A stretch of DNA of 44,165 nucleotides from Variovorax brevis (GTDB lineage: Bacteria; Pseudomonadota; Gammaproteobacteria; Burkholderiales; Burkholderiaceae_C), in the NCBI RefSeq assembly GCF_030317105.1, contig NZ_JASZYG010000030.1, positions 1-44,165 of the forward strand, in the 5' to 3' direction. Numbering within the stretch: position 1 is the first letter of the stretch; every line of letters starts with the position of its first letter. Below are positions 17,374-25,981 of this stretch, piece by piece. Below the pieces are notes generated by a model, which saw only the letters and a program-made list of their open reading frames with translations, was not told the DNA's origin and did no database searches. Position numbers and translations under genes: made by a program.

Positions 17374-18312
17374 ATGAACATCTCGAACGTGCGGCTCTTC
17401 CTCGAAGTCGTGGAGGCCGGCAGCCTCAGCAAGGTCGCGGCGCGACGGCAGACGGTGCAATCGCACGTCAGCCGGCAGATCAGCGATTTCGAGTCAGGCT
17501 TTGGTGGTCCGCTGTTTCGGCGCACCGGCCGGGGCGTAGCGCTGACCGAACTTGGCGCTCGCGCGCAGGTGCGGCTGCGCGCGTGGTTGCAAGAGACCGA
17601 GCGGCTGGAAGAGGAACTGCGCGCAGAGTCTGGCAAGTTGCTCGGGGAAGTACGCCTTGGCATCATTCCCTCGGCCGCGCATCCGCTGATGACGCGCCTG
17701 TTCGAGCGCTTGCAGGTGGAGCATCCCGGCATCCGGCTCAACATCGCAGAGTCGCAAGGCACGGAACTCGACACGATGCTCGACAGTGGTGCCGTGGACT
17801 TGGCGATCCTTTTTCGCTTCAATCGTCCGAACACGCGCGACGAGAAATTGTTGAGCGTCGCGCACACCTACCTCGTGTCTGCGCCGGGAGACGAGATCAC
17901 GCAAGGGCCGACGGTCAATTTCGCGCGCCTGTCGGGTCTGCGTTTGGTGCTGCCCAGACGCCCCAGTCATTGGCGCAATGCGCTCGACGAAGCCGCGCGC
18001 AGCCAGGGGTTCAAGCTCGAATCAGTCGCGCAGGCGGATTCGTTGCTGGTGCAAAAGGAACTGGTGGCCCATACGCCGGGACTCTACACGGTGCTGGGTC
18101 CGTACTCAATCACGGACGAACTGAAGAAGGGCACGTTGCAAGCCAGCAAGCTGGTCAAACCGGACCTCACTCGTCACGTGACGCTTGCCTTCCCCAAGCA
18201 AGGCAAGCTTTCGCCTGCGTGCCGCGTGGTGTCGGAGGTCATCCAGCAATTGGCACAGTCGTGGGGCCACCAACTGACGGAGCCTGCGCCCCCGCTGCGA
18301 ACTGGGCAGTGA
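17374..18312 (+). CDS. LysR-type transcriptional regulator
   Basis: A 312-residue LTTR. I use the ATG at 17374, after a GGAGGGG ribosome site, because MNISNVRLFLEVVEAGSLSKVA is the canonical first helix region; an upstream ATG at 17338 would add 12 unrelated residues. The winged helix occupies residues 1-60 (VQSHVSRQISDFES as recognition helix), the rest is the periplasmic-binding-protein-like effector domain (VRLGIIPSAAHPLMTRL). Divergent from the FAH-hyu-CobW-MFS-Bug-porin run, it is the obvious candidate activator of that run in response to a pathway intermediate. Confidence 0.93.
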   Translation: MNISNVRLFLEVVEAGSLSKVAARRQTVQSHVSRQISDFESGFGGPLFRRTGRGVALTELGARAQVRLRAWLQETERLEEELRAESGKLLGEVRLGIIPSAAHPLMTRLFERLQVEHPGIRLNIAESQGTELDTMLDSGAVDLAILFRFNRPNTRDEKLLSVAHTYLVSAPGDEITQGPTVNFARLSGLRLVLPRRPSHWRNALDEAARSQGFKLESVAQADSLLVQKELVAHTPGLYTVLGPYSITDELKKGTLQASKLVKPDLTRHVTLAFPKQGKLSPACRVVSEVIQQLAQSWGHQLTEPAPPLRTGQ

Positions 18313-18387
18313 ACGTGTTGGCAGACCGTGGGTGAAGGAGCGCTGACATGCGCAAACCTGTCGTAGGGCGATCAGTTGCGACGGACA

Positions 18388-18594
18388 GCAACGGGCCCTG
18401 ACCTCCAGTTGGGCGGGCAAGCAAGCAGTCGTTCGACTCTACGACAGAGAGTTGGCCGTAGGGATGCAGCGGGCCTACGACTGCAATACCTTGGAACCGG
18501 TCCTCAATACCCAAGCCTTTTTGGCCTTGCAACGACAGGAAGCGGCATCACAGCATGAGTTCGTTGAGCGACCCGCAAAGACAGCTGACGCTGC
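18388..18594 (-). repeat. 207-bp dispersed repeat, copy 1
   Basis: Read on the minus strand, this stretch aligns end to end with 42977-43184 read on the plus strand. Shared landmarks in the same order and near-identical spacing: GGTCGCTC-ACGAACT, TTCCTGTCGT, AAGGTATTGCAGTCGTAG, GAACGAC-GC, AACTGGAGGTCAGGGCCC or its AAATGG variant. It lies in the 387-bp gene-free gap between the LysR and DUF6351-like genes. Such degenerate intergenic repeats are known in Burkholderiales genomes; no coding role is apparent. Confidence 0.65.
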
Positions 18595-18699
18595 GAAGCG
18601 GTTGCTGACTTGCTGGTCCGCCCAAGGGTGGTCCCCGTCGACCGGAGTTGAGCGCGCCCGCGGCATTGACTTCGACCTCGGGCCGCCGTGCCGCGCGAG

Positions 18700-20955
18700 T
18701 CAATACCGAAGCCACACGCCTTTCAACTTGGCTTGCCCCACGCCGGGCTTCGAGAAGTCGCAGACGCCTTGCGGAAAGACGCTTTGCAGCCGCAGCTTCT
18801 CCGCGCCCGTGAAGACCACCGGCGCATAGTCCGCATCGTCAATCGGCTTCAACTGGCACTTCAGCACGTCGTCGCTCACCGGTCCGCCAGCCACCATCCG
18901 CGGCGCGGGCGTCTTCGGGTACAGGGTGTTGCACACACTGCTGTCGTTCAGCGTTGCCACTTCCTTGTGGCGGGTGCTGTCCCGCACGTCCCAGCATGAG
19001 TCCACCGCGTCGCCCGGCTTGTACTGCACCACCTTGTCGGCCGTGAGCGGCGCAGGGTCGGCAGTGATGCCGTCGAGCCAGCTCGTCATGAGCGCCATGC
19101 GTGCCAGCAGCAGGTCGCGCATCAGCACCGACAGCGGTGCGACCTGCGCCGGGATGCCGATGACTTGCGCCAGCTGCGGGTTCGGGAACAGCCAGATCAC
19201 CTGGTTGTCGGCACGGCCGTTGGCCTTCTTCAACTGCTCGCGGATCTTGATGTCGTTGTAGATCGTGTGGATGTCGCCTGCGGGCTCCGCATAAGGGTGC
19301 ACGCTCAGGATCGGCACGGTGGCAAGGCCGCCGCTGCCCGAGCCGATGCGGCCCATTTCGTAGCTGCGCGCCAGCGCCTCGGCGTCCGCCACGGTGCGCT
19401 GCGGCCTCAAGATGTTGCCGTCGTCGTCGAAGCCGCCGACGTTCTCGTTCACGTCCAGGAACTGCGTCGTGGTGATGGTGCCCTTCTTCAGCCCGTCGAG
19501 GCCGTACTGCACGCCCACGTTGTCAAGTGGACGGCGCACGATGCCCTTGGCCGGATCGCGCCCCAGCGTGTTGGCGTTGATGTCATACACCGTGCAGCGC
19601 GCACCCGTCGGATTCGTCACCGGGTTGTAGACCTTGCTCGCATCGACCAACCCGCACGCCGGTGAAACGGAGCCGCTGGTGGCCAGCACGGCGTCGCCAT
19701 TGCCGGCGTCCCAGTTGGCGCATGTCGTGCCCAAGGCCGTGTTCATGTGGCCTTCGAAGGCCTTGCGAACGGCCGATGAGACCGGGTTGGCCTGGAAGTA
19801 GCGATTGAGCAGGCGGCAGTCGGACACCGCCATGGCCGTGCCGAACACGTCCGGAAAGGCCGCGTCCGGCATGATCCCGTCGAGGATGCCGGGGTAGTTC
19901 TGCGCGATCATCATCTGCTGGATCGCGCCGCCCGAGCCGCCCATGCCGACGACCCAGCGCGGCACGCCGTAGGCCTTGGCAATGTGCTCGCGGATCATCG
20001 TGGCGGTCTCTGCGGCCACCACGTCGTTCACGTTCACCTTGTTGATGTTGAGCGTCGAGACGACGTAGGCAAAGCCGCGTTCGAGCGCCTTGATGCTCTG
20101 CTGGTCGATGGCGTCGGACTTGAACGCATCGTTCAGCGTGTTGGAGCCCTGGTTGTATTGCGCCGCGGTCGATTCGCCGAAGCGGAACACAACGCGCTGA
20201 TTCCAGCCTGCGCCATTCCATTGGCCAGCAACAGACGGGTCATCCAGCACCGCGATGCGATAGATCGAACGGTTGATGGTGCCGGACTCCACCCGCACGA
20301 TGAAAGGCACCGCCTTGCCGTCGATCGTCGTGGCCGTCCCGACGTCGGCAGGGCGCGAGCCGAGCGGATCGGTCAAGGCCTTGCGCACGCCCGCCTGCGT
20401 GAAATAGAACCAGTCGTAGCGCGTGGCCACCGAGCAGTTGGCGTCGAGCGGCGCGCCCAGGCCGGACTCGACCGTGCGACATTCGAAAGGCGTGAGTTGC
20501 GGGCCGGAGAACATCGGCCCGGTGATCGGATGGTTCGTCACCACGATGTCGCCGTAGGCCTTGTCGGTGCCGATCTTCGCGACCAGCTTGTTCTCGCCGA
20601 GGGCCAGGCCCGACACCAGGCCGCGCAGGCTGCGCCCGTCGCCGGAGGGCTTGAGGCTTGCGGTGACGTCATCGCCGTTGCGGGAGACCTTGACGTCCCT
20701 TGCGTCGAGTTCAGCAGGCACGCTCACCTCGACGAGTGCGTCACCGCCGCTGACCAGGTCGGCACTGCTGGACAGCGTGGCCATCTTGAGCGCGACAGGT
20801 GCAGGTGTTTGCGGATTGCCGGGGTTGTTCGGCGCGCCTGCGGAGCCGCCGTTGTTGCTGCCGCCGCCGCAGGACGCGAGGCCGCCGATCAGCACGCAGC
20901 CCAGCAAGGCCGCCAGCGCGCTCTTGCGCACGCCGTGGCCGGTTCGTTCATTCAT
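18700..20955 (-). CDS. DUF6351-like secreted lipoprotein, paralogue 1
   Basis: A 751-residue putative outer or periplasmic lipoprotein. I start at 20955, where a lipoprotein signal ends in LASC (Cys29), followed by a Gly/Asn/Pro linker and a beta-rich domain (VSGGDALVEV to GLALGENKLVAKIG, about 60-140). The large C-terminal part matches the DUF6351 family. It has a serine-hydrolase-like elbow GMGGSGGAIQQ (Ser341) and a late Asp561-Ile-His563. Family landmarks: GTINR, NVGVQYGL, DNQVIW, PRMVAGG and a final FPQGVCDFSKPG. It lies 32 bp downstream of paralogue 2 and is probably co-transcribed with it. Substrate unknown; hydrolase function is inferred from the motifs. Confidence 0.85.
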   Translation of the reverse strand: MNERTGHGVRKSALAALLGCVLIGGLASCGGGSNNGGSAGAPNNPGNPQTPAPVALKMATLSSSADLVSGGDALVEVSVPAELDARDVKVSRNGDDVTASLKPSGDGRSLRGLVSGLALGENKLVAKIGTDKAYGDIVVTNHPITGPMFSGPQLTPFECRTVESGLGAPLDANCSVATRYDWFYFTQAGVRKALTDPLGSRPADVGTATTIDGKAVPFIVRVESGTINRSIYRIAVLDDPSVAGQWNGAGWNQRVVFRFGESTAAQYNQGSNTLNDAFKSDAIDQQSIKALERGFAYVVSTLNINKVNVNDVVAAETATMIREHIAKAYGVPRWVVGMGGSGGAIQQMMIAQNYPGILDGIMPDAAFPDVFGTAMAVSDCRLLNRYFQANPVSSAVRKAFEGHMNTALGTTCANWDAGNGDAVLATSGSVSPACGLVDASKVYNPVTNPTGARCTVYDINANTLGRDPAKGIVRRPLDNVGVQYGLDGLKKGTITTTQFLDVNENVGGFDDDGNILRPQRTVADAEALARSYEMGRIGSGSGGLATVPILSVHPYAEPAGDIHTIYNDIKIREQLKKANGRADNQVIWLFPNPQLAQVIGIPAQVAPLSVLMRDLLLARMALMTSWLDGITADPAPLTADKVVQYKPGDAVDSCWDVRDSTRHKEVATLNDSSVCNTLYPKTPAPRMVAGGPVSDDVLKCQLKPIDDADYAPVVFTGAEKLRLQSVFPQGVCDFSKPGVGQAKLKGVWLRY

Positions 20956-20987
20956 TGCTAATTTCTCCAGTGTTGTTGTCTTGGGAA

Positions 20988-23213
20988 TCAAAGGCCCGCA
21001 GGCCGGCCCATGTCGGCCTTTGAATAGTCGCAAACGCCATCCGGGAAGATGCGGGCGAGCCAGCTCTTTTCCGCGGCAGTGAAGGGGTCGGCCGCGCCGC
21101 CTGCGCCGCCTGCGCCGCCTGCGCTGGGTGCGTAGGTGCCATCGGCCAGCGCGGTGGCGATGGGCTTGGGGGCGCACTTGAACATGTCGCCGCGGTACGA
21201 ATCACCAGCCACCATGCGCGGGCTGGTGTTGACCTTGAAGCGCTGCGTGCACGCGCCGGGGCTGCCGCCATCGAGGATGCCGTTCCACACCTGCGCACCA
21301 GATGCGATGGGCTGGCCGGTGGCGTCGAAGCACTGGTCTTCGAAACGCGCCGGCTTCGTGCCTGCAAGCATGTAGGCGTCGAGCACCGCCAGCGCATCGG
21401 TGGCCCGCGTGGCAACCCCACTCGTGCTTGTCTCGTTGGTGAACCAGATCACCTGATTGTCAACGTTGCCGCCGCCAGCCTGCAGCCGTGCACGCGCCGA
21501 GAACGATTGGCGCGAGTTGTGCATGTCGAGCACGTCTTCCTTCCAGGGCCGCAGGTCGATGAGCGGGATGCCGAGCTTCTTGCCCGTGAACACCTGCCCT
21601 GAGGTGTAGGCCGCGTTCATCGCCTTCACGTTGCCGCTGCGACGCGGCGCCGGCGTGCCCGCGTCAGTACGGCAACTCGCGCTGCGCTGCATGTTGCGGC
21701 TGTCGAAGGGGTCGGTGGGCGGCAGCAGCCAGTTCAGGAACTGGTCCTGCTCCTTCCAGCTGCCGGCGCAGGCGTTGATGCGAAGGAACTCCTGCGTGCT
21801 GATGGCGCCGTCCTTCAGCGCCTTCAGGCCGTACTGCACGCCGACGTTGTCGATGGGGATGGGCGCGAAGCCCTGCGCGTCGATGCCGTAGATGTTGGCG
21901 AGGTCGTTGAAGTGCGTCCACTTCACGTCCGCGAAGGCGGTAGGCCAGCCCAGTGCCTTGGCCGTTTGCGGATACGCCGGGTCGGTGAACACGGGGTTGA
22001 ACACGACCGGGCCTGCCTTGCCCCAGCCTTCGATGCATTCCGACGAGCCGGTGCCGCCCAGGAAACTGTTACTTCGCGTGTTGCTGGTGGCGAGCCCTTC
22101 GATGAGTGTGCGGTTGGTCCACGTGGCCCACATGGAGGTCGGGTCCAGCGCCACTTCGTCCTTGAAGTACTGCTCCAGCAGCGGGCAGTCGGACACATAG
22201 GGCACCTGCGTGATCATGTCCGGATAGGACTGGATCGGTACGCCCGCATCGAACAAGCCCTGCGGCCGGTTCTGCCCATACACGTACTGCTGCACCGCGC
22301 CGCCGGAGATGCCCATGGCCACGGTGTACTTCGGCTTGCCGTAGGTCTGCACGAAGTGCTCCTTGACCATCACCGCCGTCTCTTCGCCCAGCGTGAGGTT
22401 GTAGTGCACGCCGGTCTCGTTGCCCGATGACGAGACGACCGCGTAGCCCTGCTCCAGCAGGCGCGGCATCACCGGCTTTTCTTCACTCCACAGCCCGCCG
22501 AACCACATGGCCTTGCCCTGCTGGTGGCCCACGCCGACGCCGCCGCGCATCCAGTAGACGAGCTTCTGGTTCCATGCCGTGTTGTTGAGGTCCTGCGCCT
22601 GCGCGGCGGTCTCCGCAAAGGGCGCGAGCATGGCCACGCTGTAGGCAAAGCGGTTGATGGTGCCGGCCTCGACGCGCACGACGAAGGGCACATCCGCGCC
22701 ATTGACCTTTACCGTCTTCAGGTTGGCAGGCGGCGTGGCGAACTGCGTCGCCGGATCGAAGGGCGCGAAGTCAGTGCCCGTGAAGTAAAAGTAGCGCAGC
22801 TGCGTCTTCACGCCGCAGCGCCTGCTGTAGCCCAGCAGCGGGCTGCTCGTGTTGCCCGGTGTCTGGTAGACCGGCTGGCCCACGCCGTCCTGGTTGTCCA
22901 CCTCGGGCGCGCCGAGGTTCGACAACTGCGTGAGGCACAGGAAGGCGGGCTGCTGGGGTCCGCTGAACTCCGTCTCGCCGGACGGCCCCATGTCGCCGAC
23001 CCAGAACTTCAAGTTGGCCAGCGAGACCTCGGGGCGCTTCGTACCGGGATCCGGGACATCGCCGCCGCTCACCGGTGGCGGCGCGTTGTTGTTGCCCGAT
23101 GGCGCTGGAGAACCACCACTACTGCCACCACCGCAACCCACCATCAAGGCCGCGGCCAAGGCCACACCCGTCCACGCGGCCGCGCTACGCGCCCGCTTCC
23201 AGCACTCATTCAT
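20988..23213 (-). CDS. DUF6351-like secreted lipoprotein, paralogue 2
   Basis: A 741-residue lipoprotein with lipobox MVGC (Cys27) and a Gly/Pro/Asn-rich linker. It has the same core as its two paralogues: GTINRFAYSVAML, elbow AMGISGGAVQQ (Ser303), NVGVQYGL, Asp563-Met-His565, DNQVIWF, PRMVAGD and terminal FPDGVCDYSK. Unlike paralogues 1 and 3 it lacks the N-terminal beta-rich domain (VSGGDA...GLALG), so the linker runs almost straight into the core. It is the first gene of a two-gene unit with paralogue 1, and its promoter carries the CTGAC direct repeats shared with paralogue 3. A short Gly-Ala repeat lies near the C-terminus. Confidence 0.85.
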   Translation of the reverse strand: MNECWKRARSAAAWTGVALAAALMVGCGGGSSGGSPAPSGNNNAPPPVSGGDVPDPGTKRPEVSLANLKFWVGDMGPSGETEFSGPQQPAFLCLTQLSNLGAPEVDNQDGVGQPVYQTPGNTSSPLLGYSRRCGVKTQLRYFYFTGTDFAPFDPATQFATPPANLKTVKVNGADVPFVVRVEAGTINRFAYSVAMLAPFAETAAQAQDLNNTAWNQKLVYWMRGGVGVGHQQGKAMWFGGLWSEEKPVMPRLLEQGYAVVSSSGNETGVHYNLTLGEETAVMVKEHFVQTYGKPKYTVAMGISGGAVQQYVYGQNRPQGLFDAGVPIQSYPDMITQVPYVSDCPLLEQYFKDEVALDPTSMWATWTNRTLIEGLATSNTRSNSFLGGTGSSECIEGWGKAGPVVFNPVFTDPAYPQTAKALGWPTAFADVKWTHFNDLANIYGIDAQGFAPIPIDNVGVQYGLKALKDGAISTQEFLRINACAGSWKEQDQFLNWLLPPTDPFDSRNMQRSASCRTDAGTPAPRRSGNVKAMNAAYTSGQVFTGKKLGIPLIDLRPWKEDVLDMHNSRQSFSARARLQAGGGNVDNQVIWFTNETSTSGVATRATDALAVLDAYMLAGTKPARFEDQCFDATGQPIASGAQVWNGILDGGSPGACTQRFKVNTSPRMVAGDSYRGDMFKCAPKPIATALADGTYAPSAGGAGGAGGAADPFTAAEKSWLARIFPDGVCDYSKADMGRPAGL

Positions 23214-23301
23214 CGCGTTGTCTCCATGTGGGTACCGCCACCGGTAGCCCGTTTGTTTTCACATGCTTGCCTTGCCAGCGCGCAGTGCTGCACGGGCATC
23301 C

Positions 23302-23358
23302 GATGCTAGGGATCGCGCCGGCATGCGACCAGTCAGATCAACGGGAACTTCCTGTCAG
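23302..23358 (-). promoter_or_regulatory. Shared promoter/operator upstream of DUF6351 paralogue 2
   Basis: Read on the minus strand: CTGAC half-site (23354-23358), CCCGT, a second CTGAC (23332-23336) exactly 22 bp downstream, then CCCTAGCATC (23302-23311) with TAGCAT as a -10. The ATG at 23213 is about 90 bp further on. The same elements at the same spacing precede paralogue 3 (28443-28499). The proximal half-site would overlap the -35 and the distal one would centre near -62, the usual layout for a class II activator of the NarL/FixJ type. The neighbouring response regulator is the natural candidate. Confidence 0.65.
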
Positions 23359-23511
23359 AAAAACGGGTGCGCGGCTCAGGGCAATTACCAAGCGATCTGC
23401 GGTTTGTGCTGACGCCGCGCCCGGGTGGAGTCGGTACCATCAGGTAACACCAGTTAACAATTCGGAGACTGCGATGGGGTGCGCCCCATCGACGGCGCGC
23501 GAGCAAGAACA

Positions 23512-24597
23512 ATGACGCATGAGACCCCTGATGCCCACGGCATCGATTCCGTCCCGTTTCGCGGGATCGTCGAACAGTCCGTTGCCGGCATCTACATCCT
23601 GCAGGACGAGCACTTCCACTACGCCAACGCCACCTTCGGCGCGATGGCCGGCTATTCGGTCGAAGAGATGGCCGGCCGCCCCTTGCGCGAATGCGTGCCG
23701 CCCAACTACGAGGCGGAGGTGATGGACCGCTACAACAAGCGCATCTCCGGCGAAGTCAAGAGCATGCGATTCATCACGCAAGGCTTGCATCGCGACGGGC
23801 ACGTGGTGTACATCGAGGTGCATGGCGAGGCGATGGAATACCGCGGCCGGCCGGCGATCGTCGGAGTCGGCGTCAACATCAGCGCGCAGGTGCAGCGCGA
23901 TGCCGAACTGCGGCAATCGCGCCAGGAATACCGTGAACTGGCATCGCACCTCAACACCATCCGCGAGCAGCAACGGGCCGAATACGCGCGCGAAGTGCAC
24001 GACGTGCTCGGCGGCTTGCTGACCTCGATGAAGCTCGACGTGGGGCGCATCTCGCGCCGTTCGCGTTCGCGGGCCATCCGGGGAATTGCGTCGGACCTCA
24101 ACGCGCTGCTGGTCGAGGCGATCGACAACGTGCGCGAGTTGTCCGAATCGATGCGGCCACAGTTGCTGGACCATCTGGGACTGCACGCGGCGATGGCCAG
24201 TCACCTCAAGCGCTTCTGCGAACGATCCGGCCTGCGCATGAGCATGCATCCGGTGGAGTTCGACGACCTCGACCTGTGCCGCTGGCGCTCCATCGCCGTC
24301 TACCGCATCTTTCAGGAAGCCCTGACCAACGTGGCGCGCCACGCCAATGCCACGGCCGTCGCGGTGCGCCTGCGCCGGTCGGACGACGCGTTCTGGCTCG
24401 AGATCGAGGACAACGGCTGCGGCATGCCGCTCGCCATGGCGATGCGCGACCCTTCGCGCTTTTCCCTGGGCCTGATCTCGATGCGCGAACGCGCCCACGA
24501 GATCGGCGGCACCCTCACGATCGACTCGGCCCCGGGCGCAGGCACCAAGGTGACACTGCACGCGCCGATCACCGACAACCCCCTGCTCTACTCATGA
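23512..24597 (+). CDS. PAS-domain sensor histidine kinase (NarX/DegS-type HisKA_3)
   Basis: A 361-residue cytoplasmic kinase with no membrane helices. I start at the ATG at 23512; the frame is also open upstream, to about 23479. PAS domain at about residues 15-128 (GIVEQSVAGIYILQDEHFHYAN, with PAC ending VGVGVNISAQ). A short coiled linker follows, then the HisKA_3 box REVHDVLGGLLTSMKLDV with phospho-acceptor His163. HATPase_c has N box FQEALTNVARHA (Asn273) and G1 box EDNGCGMP (Asp300). The stop overlaps the response regulator start (ATGA). It should sense a soluble cue through PAS and phosphorylate the partner regulator. Confidence 0.93.
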   Translation: MTHETPDAHGIDSVPFRGIVEQSVAGIYILQDEHFHYANATFGAMAGYSVEEMAGRPLRECVPPNYEAEVMDRYNKRISGEVKSMRFITQGLHRDGHVVYIEVHGEAMEYRGRPAIVGVGVNISAQVQRDAELRQSRQEYRELASHLNTIREQQRAEYAREVHDVLGGLLTSMKLDVGRISRRSRSRAIRGIASDLNALLVEAIDNVRELSESMRPQLLDHLGLHAAMASHLKRFCERSGLRMSMHPVEFDDLDLCRWRSIAVYRIFQEALTNVARHANATAVAVRLRRSDDAFWLEIEDNGCGMPLAMAMRDPSRFSLGLISMRERAHEIGGTLTIDSAPGAGTKVTLHAPITDNPLLYS

Positions 24598-25229
24598 TCA
24601 ACATCCTCACCATCGACGACCACGCCATGTTCCGCTCGGGGCTGCGCAAGGTGCTGCAGGATGCTCCGGACATCGAGCGCGTCGAGGAAAGCGGCGAGTG
24701 GCGCGAAGGCCTGCAGATGCTCGAGCGCGGCGACACGCATGTGCTGTTGCTGGACATCAACCTGCCCGACCGCAGCGGCCTCGATGTGCTGGACATGGTG
24801 CATGCGCGCTTTCCTGCGGTCCACGTGATCATGCTGAGCATGTACGCCGAACCGCAATACGCCATCCGCGCCTTGCGCAACGGCGCCAAGGGCTACGTGG
24901 CGAAGGACATGGAGGCCTCGGACCTGATTGCCGCCATCCGCAACGTGAACCGCGGCAAGAAATTCGTGACGCCGGCCGTGGCGCAGGCCCTGCTCGATTC
25001 ACTGCACGGCTCGGCCACCAGCCCGAGGCCGCACGAGCACCTGTCGGCGCGCGAGGCGCAGATCCTGCGGATGATCGTGACCGGCGACGCCTTGACGGCC
25101 ATCGCAGAACGCCTGTCGATCAACGTGAAGACGGTCAGCACCTACCGCCGCCGGATCCTCGAGAAGCTGGGCGTTGCGTCCAACGCGCAACTGGTGCAGT
25201 ACGCGGTGCACAACAGGCTGGTGGACTGA
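24594..25229 (+). CDS. NarL/FixJ-family response regulator
   Basis: A 211-residue regulator starting at the ATG that overlaps the kinase stop. The receiver domain has the acidic pair in LTIDDHAMF, phospho-acceptor Asp54 (LLLDINLPD), switch Ser in IMLSMYAEP and Lys in GYVAKDM. The C-terminal LuxR helix-turn-helix spans about residues 148-205 (LSAREAQILRMIVTGDALTA, then KTVSTYRRRILEKLGV). NarL-type regulators bind short half-sites as dimers. The paired CTGAC sites before DUF6351 paralogues 2 and 3 are plausible targets, and one lies in this operon's own upstream region. The GST gene follows after 47 bp. Confidence 0.93.
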   Translation: MINILTIDDHAMFRSGLRKVLQDAPDIERVEESGEWREGLQMLERGDTHVLLLDINLPDRSGLDVLDMVHARFPAVHVIMLSMYAEPQYAIRALRNGAKGYVAKDMEASDLIAAIRNVNRGKKFVTPAVAQALLDSLHGSATSPRPHEHLSAREAQILRMIVTGDALTAIAERLSINVKTVSTYRRRILEKLGVASNAQLVQYAVHNRLVD

Positions 25230-25276
25230 AGCCGGATTGCTGCGAAGATGGGCAACCCATCCACCAGGAAACCGCC

Positions 25277-25918
25277 GTGCTCATCATCCATCACCTCGGC
25301 AAGTCGCAATCGGAGCGCATCGTGTGGCTGTGCGAAGAGCTCGGCTTGCCTTACGAACTCAGGCACTACGTCCGCGATCCCGCGACGGCGCTGGCGCCGC
25401 CGGAACTCGTCGCGCTGCACCCGCTGGGCACGGCACCGGTGATCACCGACGGCGAACTCGTGCTCGCCGAGTCGGGTGCCATCGTGGAATACATCATCGC
25501 GAAGTACGCCGGCGGCCGGTTGACCCTCGGGCCGGACCACCCCGACTACCCCCACTACATTTTCTGGTGGCACTACGCCAACGGAAATTTCCAGCCCAAC
25601 ATGGGCCGCAACATGTTCGTGCGGCGGCTCAAGGTACCTGCCGACAACCCGATTGCCGCGCGGCTGCACAACCGGCTTGTCGGGGCTTATGCACTGATCG
25701 AGAAGCGGCTTGGCGAAGCGCCTTTTCTCGCTGGCGAGGACTTCACCGCTGCGGACATCATGCTGTTCTTCTCACTGACGACGATGCGCTACTTCATGCC
25801 CTTCGACCTCTCTCCCTATCGCAACATCCTTGCGTACCTGCAGCGGATTGCAGGGCGCGAGGCCTATCAGCGTGCGATGCACAAGGGCGATCCCGGCATG
25901 GCCCTCCTCCTCACCTGA
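25277..25918 (+). CDS. Glutathione S-transferase family protein
   Basis: A 213-residue cytosolic GST. It begins with GTG at 25277 after CCAGGAAAC; the thioredoxin-like N domain starts at once (LIIHHLGKSQSERIVWLCEE) and contains LHPLGTAPVI and the glutathione-gamma-glutamyl motif ESGAIVEYI. The helical C domain has FLAGEDFTAADIML, the N-capping-box region. The catalytic Ser/Tyr position near the start reads His-Leu-Gly-Lys-Ser-Gln-Ser, as in Ser-type bacterial GSTs. Family roles include detoxification and maleylpyruvate or haloacid chemistry. It is probably co-transcribed with the kinase and regulator and ends at a bidirectional terminator. Confidence 0.9.
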   Translation: MLIIHHLGKSQSERIVWLCEELGLPYELRHYVRDPATALAPPELVALHPLGTAPVITDGELVLAESGAIVEYIIAKYAGGRLTLGPDHPDYPHYIFWWHYANGNFQPNMGRNMFVRRLKVPADNPIAARLHNRLVGAYALIEKRLGEAPFLAGEDFTAADIMLFFSLTTMRYFMPFDLSPYRNILAYLQRIAGREAYQRAMHKGDPGMALLLT

Positions 25919-25935
25919 ATCGCGCCGGAGCATGA

Positions 25936-25963
25936 AAAAAGCCACCGCATGCGGTGGCTTTTT
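25936..25963. terminator. Bidirectional intrinsic terminator
   Basis: A perfect 28-bp palindrome: A-run, GCCACCGC, AT, GCGGTGGC, T-run. It lies between the convergent GST (plus) and DUF6351 paralogue 3 (minus) genes and can end transcription from both sides. Confidence 0.92.
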
Positions 25964-25981
25964 CAGTTTCAGGCGACCCGC

